A stretch of 41,882 nucleotides of DNA from an uncultured Nodularia sp. (GTDB lineage Bacteria; Cyanobacteriota; Cyanobacteriia; Cyanobacteriales; Nostocaceae): the NCBI GenBank assembly GCA_903911355.1, contig CAIWDD010000124.1, positions 1 to 41,882 of the forward strand. Direction: 5' to 3'. The first letter of the stretch is position 1. Every line of letters starts with the position of its first letter. Under the pieces are notes generated by a model, which saw nothing but the letters and a program-made list of their open reading frames with translations, was not told the origin of the DNA and did no database searches. Both the position numbers and the translations under genes were made by a program. Shown piece by piece: positions 15,683 through 22,762 of this stretch.

Positions 15683-18600
15683 ATGAATAAAAAAACCCAA
15701 GCCATTGCAGACAACAACCAGCTAGATTTATTTGAAAATCAAAATCAAGAACTAGAAGAATTAGACGATGATTTCTTTAATCAAGACTTTGGTTTTGATG
15801 GTGATTCTTCAGACCGTACCATTGAGACTCAGGGTGAATTACTCACAGTTAAACTATTGCGAGAAGCAATTCAGGCGCAAAATCCTCATGACCCAGTAAT
15901 GGCTGATTTCGCTAAGTATGTTTTACCCAACCTCCTAAATATAGCCATTGGTGTTACAGCTAAAGGCGGTAAATTCTTTGATAAAATTGACCACCAGCGA
16001 GCCGCAGCAGGTAAAACTAAAGTTCGCCGAGATAATGCTGCTGACCAATCATTGAATACACACTTACTCAATGGTTTATTTCCGGCTAACTTAATTGAAA
16101 AGCGGTTACAACAACTTGATACCACAGTCCGAAGACTGGTAAAAGAAAGAGAACGCCGATTAGTAATTGCAGGCTTTATTTTACATGACTTTGAAAAATT
16201 TCCCGATGTCCCAGCAGACTGTCGCCAGTTACCCTTAACCGAACACCGTCAAATTATTGATCAAAAAATTCACCAGTTAGGACTTGATAAGTTTATTAAC
16301 CCAGATAACTGGGAAGCTTATCAGCAATATTTAGATGATTTATTGTGCATAGCTTATAATGCACAACGACGGTGGGATACTAACTGGAATTTTTCGGAGT
16401 TTGGCTTAAATCCTGTTCTCCAAGATCGCATTCTCAGGAATTTATCTGAGTTAACTTGTTTAGCTGATTCCCTGGCCTCAATTGTCAAACATCCCCAAGA
16501 TGCAGAAGATACCAGACTCAAAGAAATTCTGCATGAATTAAGTGATGGACAACTGAAATTTACCTATCACAGTATTGCTGAAAATAGAGGGGTTTTAACT
16601 AATGTAGTTAATAATGCTTTAATTGATGCTCATACCAGTGTCAACACCCATGATAAGATTTACTATCAACCTCTACTCTATTTACCCACAGGTGTAATTT
16701 ATCTAGCATTGCGTAATGCACCTCCCATTACCAAAGAAAATTTATCAGACCGTGTAGTTAATAGTATTAAGTCACTGTGTGCGGGTCAACTGCGTCTGCG
16801 ACAAACAGGATTTGGTCGAGATGGTAAAGGGATGAAGTATGCGGAATATTACAATTTATTCTTTGAGCATTTAGGTTTAATGCAAGTAGCTTTAGATGCT
16901 ACATTCAGGATATTAAACCCCAATAAATCTTCCGTTGCTCAAAGTCGCAGTGAAAATCTGATTAAATTTCAGCAACAAAAGGTTTTATCTGCTGACTATG
17001 ACTTCACATTTAAAGATGATATCCGCATCGACCAAATAGCAGAATTTGGTGATTTAGTCACTCGTAAGATTTGGGAAGAGACCGTTAAGCGCATTGATGC
17101 TGCGAGAAAGAAAGATAAAAAACTACCAGCATTACCAGATTTAGACTTAACCCACAAAGTCGCCGAGTTGTGGAATTTAACAGGATATTTACCCGCAATT
17201 CGCGAAATTCAATGCATTAACGAAAGTCTGAAGGAAAATAAATTAAAAGGAAATACTGGGGGAGTACCTTATGAATGGTATTATTTAGCGGCTAAATATT
17301 TAGAATCTCATCCGGGGATTGAAAACATCCGTGAAATTTGTCAGGAAATTATCGATTACTTATCGACCTTAATTCAGCCAGTTATTTCTCAGTATGAATT
17401 ACCCGATGGCTGGGAGGACTTAAGGCTGTGGGTTAGTCGTGTCGTCATGTTACCAAATAAGAAGCAAGAAGTATCACCTGCAACTCAAACTCAGACATTT
17501 TTAGACGAATTAAATAATTACAATTATGCTAAAAAATCAGGAAGAGGAAAGCAACTTATTTGCTCAATTTCTCATTCAGCTTACACCGTGACTGAGCAAA
17601 TGGAATCAGCAGTTTTATTCACACCGCAAGTTTATACAAATAAACAAATGTTGGGGGGTTCCAACGCCAAGCGGAACATTTCCAGTATTGCTGGTGTAGA
17701 AATGATGCTCAGACAAATCTTGATGAATCAAACTCAAGCAGTTGGTAAATGCTTTGAAGAGGGAAAATACCGCTATCTCTATTTTTACCCAACTTATTAT
17801 TTCACCCCAGAAACTAATAAGTTTTTACAGAAAGCTTATAATAGTATTGCTCAAACTCGCTTTGATACTAGCATACGTAATCATTTCATCAGCAATGATT
17901 TACAGGCAAACTTAGAAAAATCAAATTACCAAAAGGTAGATACCTTCATCATTGATGAACATATCCAGGCTGGAAAAGACCGCACATTTAAGCTTTCTTA
18001 TCCTGAAGATCAACCCTTAACATTTTATTTTATGGCACTCCCCCCAGGAAAGGACAGCACCGACACTGAATCTTGGATAATGCCGAGTTGGCTAGCTTTT
18101 GCTTTTCCCATGATTCTAGATGTAAAAACGGTGGTTTCTGAGTCGCCAATTCCACCTTTTAATGATGGTGCTGAATTTGAAGAAAGCGTTTTTTTAGATA
18201 GTGCGCCCCATGCTTTCCGCGCCTTAGTCAAAAGGGATAGATTTCGTCTTGATTACATTTTAGAAGGTTGGGAAGAAAACACTATTCAATACCCCGCACC
18301 TTTAAATGTGTTAACAGCCGCCTATGCTATTCATTTAGATGTCAATGCTAAACAAGGTAAAACTGGTTACGATGCGAATTGGGGTAAGTTTGCAGAACTA
18401 GCTAAGGATTTTGAAACCAGTCCTTTGTATGTTTTTGCTTATCTCAATCGCTGGGTGCGTAACCAAGGAGTGGAAACAGCCAGGATCGAAAAAGTTAGGC
18501 TTTATACCTATCATTTTTACCCTTGTTTTGACCCTCATGTGAAATTTGATCAAAATATGGAGCAGTTAATTGTGGAAGAACAATCAAGCTTAAATCATCC

Positions 18601-19033
18601 GCAAAAATTAACGGATTTGTACCGGATATTTTACCGCGCTAATAAGCGTTATAATCCCAAATCTAATGCTGTGTTGAAACCCATAGATATGGCATCTGAC
18701 ACTATTCTTAAAGCTGAGTCTAGTGTTTTTCATGGAGAAACATTAGTTATGGCGGTGGCCGCGGAAGTGTTTAAACTCATGGACCGTGTTCATGCTTCTA
18801 CTGCTGAAGGACGTTGGGTAATGAGTAACCGTGAACAAGAACGCCAAGCTGTTGTAGATTTTTCCAGATATTTTGTTCAGGAGGTATTTGAGAAATCATT
18901 TGCAGGCGATCGCGCTCGTTTAGCAGGTCGTCAAATCAATTTAATTAAAAATACTTGTGAGTTCCTTTACCGCCTTGCAGATGACAAAGAAAACGCGGAA
19001 AAAGATACCGAAAAAGATGATGTAACTGAGTAA
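15683..19033 (+). CDS. cas10d: Type I-D large subunit and HD nuclease Cas10d
   Basis: The 1116-residue protein is the I-D signature gene. The HD nuclease motif is at 168-169 (FILHDFEKFPD), with an upstream candidate metal ligand in NTHLLNG (His127). The long middle part is a Cas10-like scaffold and the C-terminal ~150 residues are helical. Cas10d is the large subunit of the I-D effector and, with Cas3', degrades the target. The frame is intact throughout. In other I-D systems the small subunit Cas11d is made from an internal start in this gene. An acidic tail (KENAEKDTEKDDVTE) closes the protein. Confidence 0.93.
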   Translation: MNKKTQAIADNNQLDLFENQNQELEELDDDFFNQDFGFDGDSSDRTIETQGELLTVKLLREAIQAQNPHDPVMADFAKYVLPNLLNIAIGVTAKGGKFFDKIDHQRAAAGKTKVRRDNAADQSLNTHLLNGLFPANLIEKRLQQLDTTVRRLVKERERRLVIAGFILHDFEKFPDVPADCRQLPLTEHRQIIDQKIHQLGLDKFINPDNWEAYQQYLDDLLCIAYNAQRRWDTNWNFSEFGLNPVLQDRILRNLSELTCLADSLASIVKHPQDAEDTRLKEILHELSDGQLKFTYHSIAENRGVLTNVVNNALIDAHTSVNTHDKIYYQPLLYLPTGVIYLALRNAPPITKENLSDRVVNSIKSLCAGQLRLRQTGFGRDGKGMKYAEYYNLFFEHLGLMQVALDATFRILNPNKSSVAQSRSENLIKFQQQKVLSADYDFTFKDDIRIDQIAEFGDLVTRKIWEETVKRIDAARKKDKKLPALPDLDLTHKVAELWNLTGYLPAIREIQCINESLKENKLKGNTGGVPYEWYYLAAKYLESHPGIENIREICQEIIDYLSTLIQPVISQYELPDGWEDLRLWVSRVVMLPNKKQEVSPATQTQTFLDELNNYNYAKKSGRGKQLICSISHSAYTVTEQMESAVLFTPQVYTNKQMLGGSNAKRNISSIAGVEMMLRQILMNQTQAVGKCFEEGKYRYLYFYPTYYFTPETNKFLQKAYNSIAQTRFDTSIRNHFISNDLQANLEKSNYQKVDTFIIDEHIQAGKDRTFKLSYPEDQPLTFYFMALPPGKDSTDTESWIMPSWLAFAFPMILDVKTVVSESPIPPFNDGAEFEESVFLDSAPHAFRALVKRDRFRLDYILEGWEENTIQYPAPLNVLTAAYAIHLDVNAKQGKTGYDANWGKFAELAKDFETSPLYVFAYLNRWVRNQGVETARIEKVRLYTYHFYPCFDPHVKFDQNMEQLIVEEQSSLNHPQKLTDLYRIFYRANKRYNPKSNAVLKPIDMASDTILKAESSVFHGETLVMAVAAEVFKLMDRVHASTAEGRWVMSNREQERQAVVDFSRYFVQEVFEKSFAGDRARLAGRQINLIKNTCEFLYRLADDKENAEKDTEKDDVTE
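18557..19033 (+). CDS. Possible internally initiated small subunit Cas11d
   Basis: An in-frame ATG at 18557 (Met959 of Cas10d, MEQLIVEEQSSLNHPQKL) would give a 158-residue helical protein, the right size for a Type I small subunit. In characterised I-D systems Cas11d is translated from within cas10d. No convincing ribosome-binding site is seen upstream, so this start is a guess among nearby candidates. Confidence 0.35.
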   Translation: MEQLIVEEQSSLNHPQKLTDLYRIFYRANKRYNPKSNAVLKPIDMASDTILKAESSVFHGETLVMAVAAEVFKLMDRVHASTAEGRWVMSNREQERQAVVDFSRYFVQEVFEKSFAGDRARLAGRQINLIKNTCEFLYRLADDKENAEKDTEKDDVTE

Positions 19034-19090
19034 TTAGATATTTCCATTAACCCAATTTCAAACACATTCAATTCTCTGGAGAGATTAATC

Positions 19091-20098
19091 ATGTCATTGC
19101 TAAAAACAGTTCCTTCAAAACTATTCCAAGCTGCAATTCCCTACAAACCCATGGGAAAATATGCCCATTTTATCACCGTACGCATTACAGAATCTTATCC
19201 ACTTTTTCAAACAGATGGAGAATTAAATAAAGCCAGGGTGAGATCTGGAGTGAGAGATAAAGCCACAATTAGCCGTTTATCAATGTTTAAGCGCAAACAA
19301 TCCACCCCAGAACGTTTAGTTGGTCGGGAATTACTGCGTAACTACGGCTTTATGACTGCGGAGGAATGCGAATATAACGTTAATTTCGCTATGGATAATC
19401 CTGATTGTATTATTTACGGTTTTGCCATTGGTGATTCTGGTTCGGAAAAATCTAAGGTAATTGTAGATACAGCATTTTCAATTACCCCTTTTGACGAATC
19501 CCACGAAACTTTTACTCTCAACGCCCCCTTTGAGAATGGTACAATGGCATCCAAGGGGGAAAATGGTTCTAAACCCGGTGAAGTTACCAGTCGCATTAAT
19601 CAGCAAGACCATATTAGACCACAGGTTTTCTTCCCTAGTATTGTCACCCTCAAAGACCCCACAGAGGCGAGTTTCCTTTACGTTTTTAATAATATTCTTA
19701 GAACCCGCCACTATGGAGCCCAAACCACCCGTACAGGTCGTCTGCGCAATGAGTTGATTGGTGTTGTATTTGCAGATGGAGAAATTACCAGTAATCTCCG
19801 TTGGACTCAAGCAATATATGACCAAATGAAAGCCCAAAATACCATTAATCCTCCTGAACCTTTGGATGAAGATGATGTAATTAGTGCTGCTAAAAGTACA
19901 ATTGAGGCTTTAATGGCTGATGAGTTTATTGTACATACTGATTTTATTGGTGATGCTTTTTCACCTCTGCTACAGGAAGTTAAGACCCTTACAGGTACAG
20001 AAACAGGAATTAAAGCAATTTTAGAGAAAGCTGATGGGGAAGCCAAGGATTATGCTAAAAAACACATTAGCAAAAAGAAAACGGTGCGGGCTAAGTAA
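19091..20098 (+). CDS. csc2: Type I-D Cas7 backbone protein Csc2
   Basis: The 335-residue protein matches the Csc2/Cas7d family, which coats the crRNA along the effector backbone. Typical segments are the N-terminal MGKYAHFITVRITESYPLFQT, ELNKARVRSG, ERLVGRELLRNYGFMTAEECEYN and the thumb-like region HIRPQVFFPSIVTLKDPTEASFLYVFNNILRTRHYGAQTTRTGR. An AGAG-type ribosome-binding site precedes the ATG. It is 57 nt downstream of cas10d and 5 nt upstream of csc1, so it is part of one operon. Confidence 0.94.
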   Translation: MSLLKTVPSKLFQAAIPYKPMGKYAHFITVRITESYPLFQTDGELNKARVRSGVRDKATISRLSMFKRKQSTPERLVGRELLRNYGFMTAEECEYNVNFAMDNPDCIIYGFAIGDSGSEKSKVIVDTAFSITPFDESHETFTLNAPFENGTMASKGENGSKPGEVTSRINQQDHIRPQVFFPSIVTLKDPTEASFLYVFNNILRTRHYGAQTTRTGRLRNELIGVVFADGEITSNLRWTQAIYDQMKAQNTINPPEPLDEDDVISAAKSTIEALMADEFIVHTDFIGDAFSPLLQEVKTLTGTETGIKAILEKADGEAKDYAKKHISKKKTVRAK

Positions 20099-20103
20099 TC
20101 TCT

Positions 20104-20811
20104 ATGAGCATTATCTACCAGTGTCAATTAGAACTACATGATAGCCTGTATTTCGCCACCCGTGAAATTGGGCGACTTTACGAAACAGAGCCAATAATTC
20201 ACAATTACGCCCTCTGTTACGCACTGGGTTTAGTTGATAGTGAAATCCACTCTACTACCGTAGCTGATGAACACTCCTATCGCTACTTTAGCCAGGAACA
20301 AGTACCAAAATACGAGGAGCATTTAATACCACTGAACCAGCAGAAAATTTACATCACTCCCGCTCGGGTTTTGCATCATTCCGCCATTCTCAACACCTGG
20401 AAGTATGCTAATAATAACTATCATGTCGAGATGGAGAAAACCCAAAAGAATATCCCCAGTTTTGGTAGAACTAAAGAAATTGCACCAGAAAGTCAATTTG
20501 AGTTTTTCCTAATTGCTGACAAACCAATTAAATTACCAAAATGGATCCGCTTGGGTAAATGGATGAGTAAGGCTGAGGTAACAGTTACAGAGTTACCTAA
20601 GTCTCAGACTACTGAGGGTTTATTTACTTGTAAATATCCTTTAAACCCTTTAGATGTCATGTTTACTAATCAAGTTATTAGCTATGATGTAGTAAATATG
20701 CCTCCTGTTAGCCTAATTCAAAATGTGCAAATGGGAGGTTTATACTATTACTTTGATAGTATCCCAGGGTTAAAGCTTCCCGCTCGCATGGAATACCGTT
20801 TTGGGAGTTAA
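20104..20811 (+). CDS. csc1: Type I-D Cas5 protein Csc1
   Basis: The 235-residue protein matches the Csc1/Cas5d family that caps the 5' handle of the crRNA and contacts the PAM-proximal end. It opens with a strand common to the family (IYQCQLELHDSLYFATREIGRLYETEPIIHNYALCYALGL). The start is 5 nt after csc2. No frame damage is visible. Confidence 0.92.
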   Translation: MSIIYQCQLELHDSLYFATREIGRLYETEPIIHNYALCYALGLVDSEIHSTTVADEHSYRYFSQEQVPKYEEHLIPLNQQKIYITPARVLHHSAILNTWKYANNNYHVEMEKTQKNIPSFGRTKEIAPESQFEFFLIADKPIKLPKWIRLGKWMSKAEVTVTELPKSQTTEGLFTCKYPLNPLDVMFTNQVISYDVVNMPPVSLIQNVQMGGLYYYFDSIPGLKLPARMEYRFGS

Positions 20812-20833
20812 TCAAGGTCAGTTTTAGCAATAT

Positions 20834-20884
20834 GGAACCACAGATGTAGACAATAAACACACATGATTTATCAAATGTGGTTCC
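20834..20884. repeat. Hairpin between csc1 and the oxygenase gene
   Basis: GGAACCACA (20834-20842) pairs with TGTGGTTCC (20876-20884) around a 33-nt loop. The left arm contains ACCACAGATG, which also occurs near 7990 (accacagatgaacacgg), so this may be a small dispersed element. It separates the first effector genes from the oxygenase and cas6. Confidence 0.5.
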
Positions 20885-20917
20885 TAATTTTACTTTCTAT
20901 CGCTTTTTCAAGTCACG

Positions 20918-21529
20918 GTGAAATACTTTCAACAACAGCATAACGCTTTCCCAATGGAGTATCTCAATAACCTATGGGGAGAAATTCAGGCTTGTTCTTA
21001 CTTTGCGATCAATAACCTTAACCGCGATTTTGTCGCCACTAAGGGATTTTCTCTAGTGTTTAGGCGATCGCACATCTCCACTGTAGAACAAAAATTCCCC
21101 TACTTTAAGCCCTATTTAGATTTAGCTCTCCAACCTAGTTGTAATGCTTTTTACCTGAATCCCTTACAGCTTCAACAAGGTTCCCGTGTAGACCCCCACA
21201 TTGACCGCTCCTTGCGTTCTTACTGCAAAACCATAGAACCACCTATGTGTGTCAGTGTTCTGTATGTACGCTTACCTGAAGATATGGTAGGAGGGGAATT
21301 AGTACTCAAGTCTCATAAACGCCAACTGGGACAAATTAAACCGCAGGTAAATACTTTAGTTTACTTCCAAGGTGATTTAACTCACTCCGTTAACGCAGTG
21401 CAAACCCCGGGAAGTCGGTTGAGCTTGGTTTGCGAACAGTATAGTTTAAGTCAATTTGAACTAGCAGAAATACCAGACTTTACCATTGAATCAAGAGCTA
21501 CCAAGTCTAGCACAAAAAAACGCAAGTAA
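20918..21529 (+). CDS. 2OG-Fe(II) oxygenase embedded in the cas operon
   Basis: The 203-residue protein carries the iron-binding triad of 2-oxoglutarate-dependent oxygenases: His94 and Asp96 (DPHIDRSL), distal His156 (GDLTHSV) and the 2OG-binding Arg167 (GSRLSL). The core strand order (CVSVLYV, GGELVL, NTLVYF) fits the double-stranded beta helix. The start is a GTG at 20918. It sits between csc1 and cas6 on the same strand; it is not a core I-D component and is absent from the Synechocystis I-D locus. Its substrate (nucleic acid, protein or small molecule) is unknown. Confidence 0.8.
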   Translation: MKYFQQQHNAFPMEYLNNLWGEIQACSYFAINNLNRDFVATKGFSLVFRRSHISTVEQKFPYFKPYLDLALQPSCNAFYLNPLQLQQGSRVDPHIDRSLRSYCKTIEPPMCVSVLYVRLPEDMVGGELVLKSHKRQLGQIKPQVNTLVYFQGDLTHSVNAVQTPGSRLSLVCEQYSLSQFELAEIPDFTIESRATKSSTKKRK

Positions 21530-21547
21530 AACGCCCCAATAAAGCAC

Positions 21548-21584
21548 CAAAGTAAATTGTTGAGTTTTTATTGACTTTGGCTAT
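21548..21584. repeat. Inverted repeat upstream of cas6
   Basis: CCAAAGT and ACTTTGG pair around a T-rich loop of about 20 nt, shortly after the oxygenase stop. It may be a weak terminator or processing site, leaving cas6 possibly with its own promoter in the 125-nt gap. Confidence 0.35.
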
Positions 21585-21654
21585 ATCTCCCAATTTCAAA
21601 TTACCTTTACCTCAGCCATCCCCAGCAAACGCAAAATATTCCTAACTATTAAAT

Positions 21655-22506
21655 ATGCCTCATAGCTTAATTCTTAACCTCCTTCCCCTGTCGCCTATCC
21701 CTCCCCAGTTTCTCACAGGAAGACATCTGCACGCTCTATTTTTAACCCTTGTCAGTTCCGTAGATGCTACATTAGGCGATCGCCTACATAATCCCAGTGC
21801 TGATAAAGCCTTTACCCTCTCACCCCTACAAACTAATTTTCTTCAGGGAACTAGAGGAATGTCTAAACTACAACACACACATCAAGAAGCCATCCCCCCA
21901 GGAAAGCCTTGCTGGTGGCGCATCTCCCTGTTAGATGACACACTCTTTAGTCAACTTACCCAACTCTGGCTCAATCTTAACCCTAATCACCCTTGGCATC
22001 TAGGCCCCGCTGACTTGTATATTACCAGCATTCAAGGTACAGCCCAATCTACCCAGCCTTGGGCTAATACCATACCCTATAGTCAATTATATCAGCAAGC
22101 CAGCGATCGCTATCGCAATATTCACTTTACTTTCTCCACACCCACCGCTTTCCGTCAAGGAAAATATGACAGCACCCTCCCCACCAGAGAATGTATCTTT
22201 AATTCCCTACTTTCTCGGTGGAATAAATATAGTGAAATCGAAATTAATCAAATTGCTCTAGAGTCAATATTCCCCTCATTCTTCAACATTCATACAGAAA
22301 TTGTCGCAGACTCTCGTAGTAAATTTATTGGATTTACGGGAGAAGTGAGCTATCAAATCTTAGGAGAAATTGAACCTATAGAAATTAAAAAAATTAACGC
22401 ATTAGCTGATTTTGCCTTATATGCAGGGGTAGGACGGAAAACACCAATGGGTATGGGGATGATGCGGCGAACTTATCAATCAAAATTAACCAAAAATTAT
22501 GAATAA
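21655..22506 (+). CDS. cas6: CRISPR RNA endonuclease Cas6
   Basis: The 283-residue protein has the Cas6 architecture: the N-terminal ferredoxin-like fold begins with HSLILNLLPLSP and contains a conserved GRHLHALFL with candidate active-site histidines (24 and 26). The C-terminal fold ends in the glycine-rich loop ALYAGVGRKTPMGMGMMRR (about 255-272) that defines the family. It should cleave at the base of the repeat hairpin AATCCCTATCAGGGATT to leave the ATTGAAAC handle. The frame is intact. Its stop overlaps the start of the cas4 remnant by 8 nt. Confidence 0.92.
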   Translation: MPHSLILNLLPLSPIPPQFLTGRHLHALFLTLVSSVDATLGDRLHNPSADKAFTLSPLQTNFLQGTRGMSKLQHTHQEAIPPGKPCWWRISLLDDTLFSQLTQLWLNLNPNHPWHLGPADLYITSIQGTAQSTQPWANTIPYSQLYQQASDRYRNIHFTFSTPTAFRQGKYDSTLPTRECIFNSLLSRWNKYSEIEINQIALESIFPSFFNIHTEIVADSRSKFIGFTGEVSYQILGEIEPIEIKKINALADFALYAGVGRKTPMGMGMMRRTYQSKLTKNYE

Positions 22507-22561
22507 TAGCGAATATATCCAGATTGCAGCCTTGAATCAATACGCCTATTGTCCTCATCGC
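22499..22561 (+). pseudogene. cas4 remnant (first ~21 codons)
   Basis: An ATG at 22499 overlapping the cas6 stop reads MNNSEYIQIAALNQYAYCPHR, the N-terminus of I-D Cas4 including its first iron-sulfur cysteine (Cys18). After residue 21 the frame leaves Cas4-like sequence and meets a stop seven codons later. The gene is in its normal I-D place after cas6. The rest of cas4 is missing, so it is a dead fragment at a deletion junction. Confidence 0.8.
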
Positions 22562-22562
22562 T

Positions 22563-22640
22563 TTAACCCAAACTCAGTATGCTAAACTGCGATCGCGTTT
22601 ATCTAAACTGATCAAACCAGACCAAGACAGCATTATGATC
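22563..22640 (+). pseudogene. cas2 remnant (internal/C-terminal piece)
   Basis: In a frame two bases shifted from the cas4 piece the sequence reads LTQTQYAKLRSRLSKLIKP followed by DQDSI, a segment typical of the second half of Cas2 (the helix and following 'KPD.DSIRFY' strand). No start codon, catalytic Asp strand or C-terminal end remains. It is joined directly to the cas4 fragment at about 22561 and runs into a CRISPR repeat at 22645. All of cas1 is missing between them. Confidence 0.8.
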
Positions 22641-22644
22641 TATG

Positions 22645-22743
22645 GTTACAATTACCTATAATCCCTATCAGGGATTGAGATTTTTCCCCTAGTATCACAA
22701 GGGGAGGGCTTGGGTCGCTTTATGTCACAATCACCTACAATCC
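22645..22743 (+). CRISPR. Collapsed CRISPR array after the cas2 remnant
   Basis: A 37-nt repeat (22645-22681) contains the hairpin AATCCCTATCAGGGATT and ends ATTGAGAT, a damaged form of the ATTGAAAC handle. After a 42-nt spacer-sized segment, a degenerate repeat start at 22724-22743 (GTCACAATCACCTACAATCC) matches the first 20 nt of the repeat at 17 positions and then stops matching. The order cas2 then array is normal for I-D. The leader and all other units appear lost. The spacer contains a CCCCT/AGGGG inverted repeat. No target was seen in this window. Confidence 0.7.
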
Positions 22744-22762
22744 GTGACCAGAACACTCCAGA

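Noticed and set aside
19414-20046. Several open frames antisense or frame-shifted within csc2
   Set aside because: Csc2 covers the region with a strong family match; the others have no start signals or motifs.
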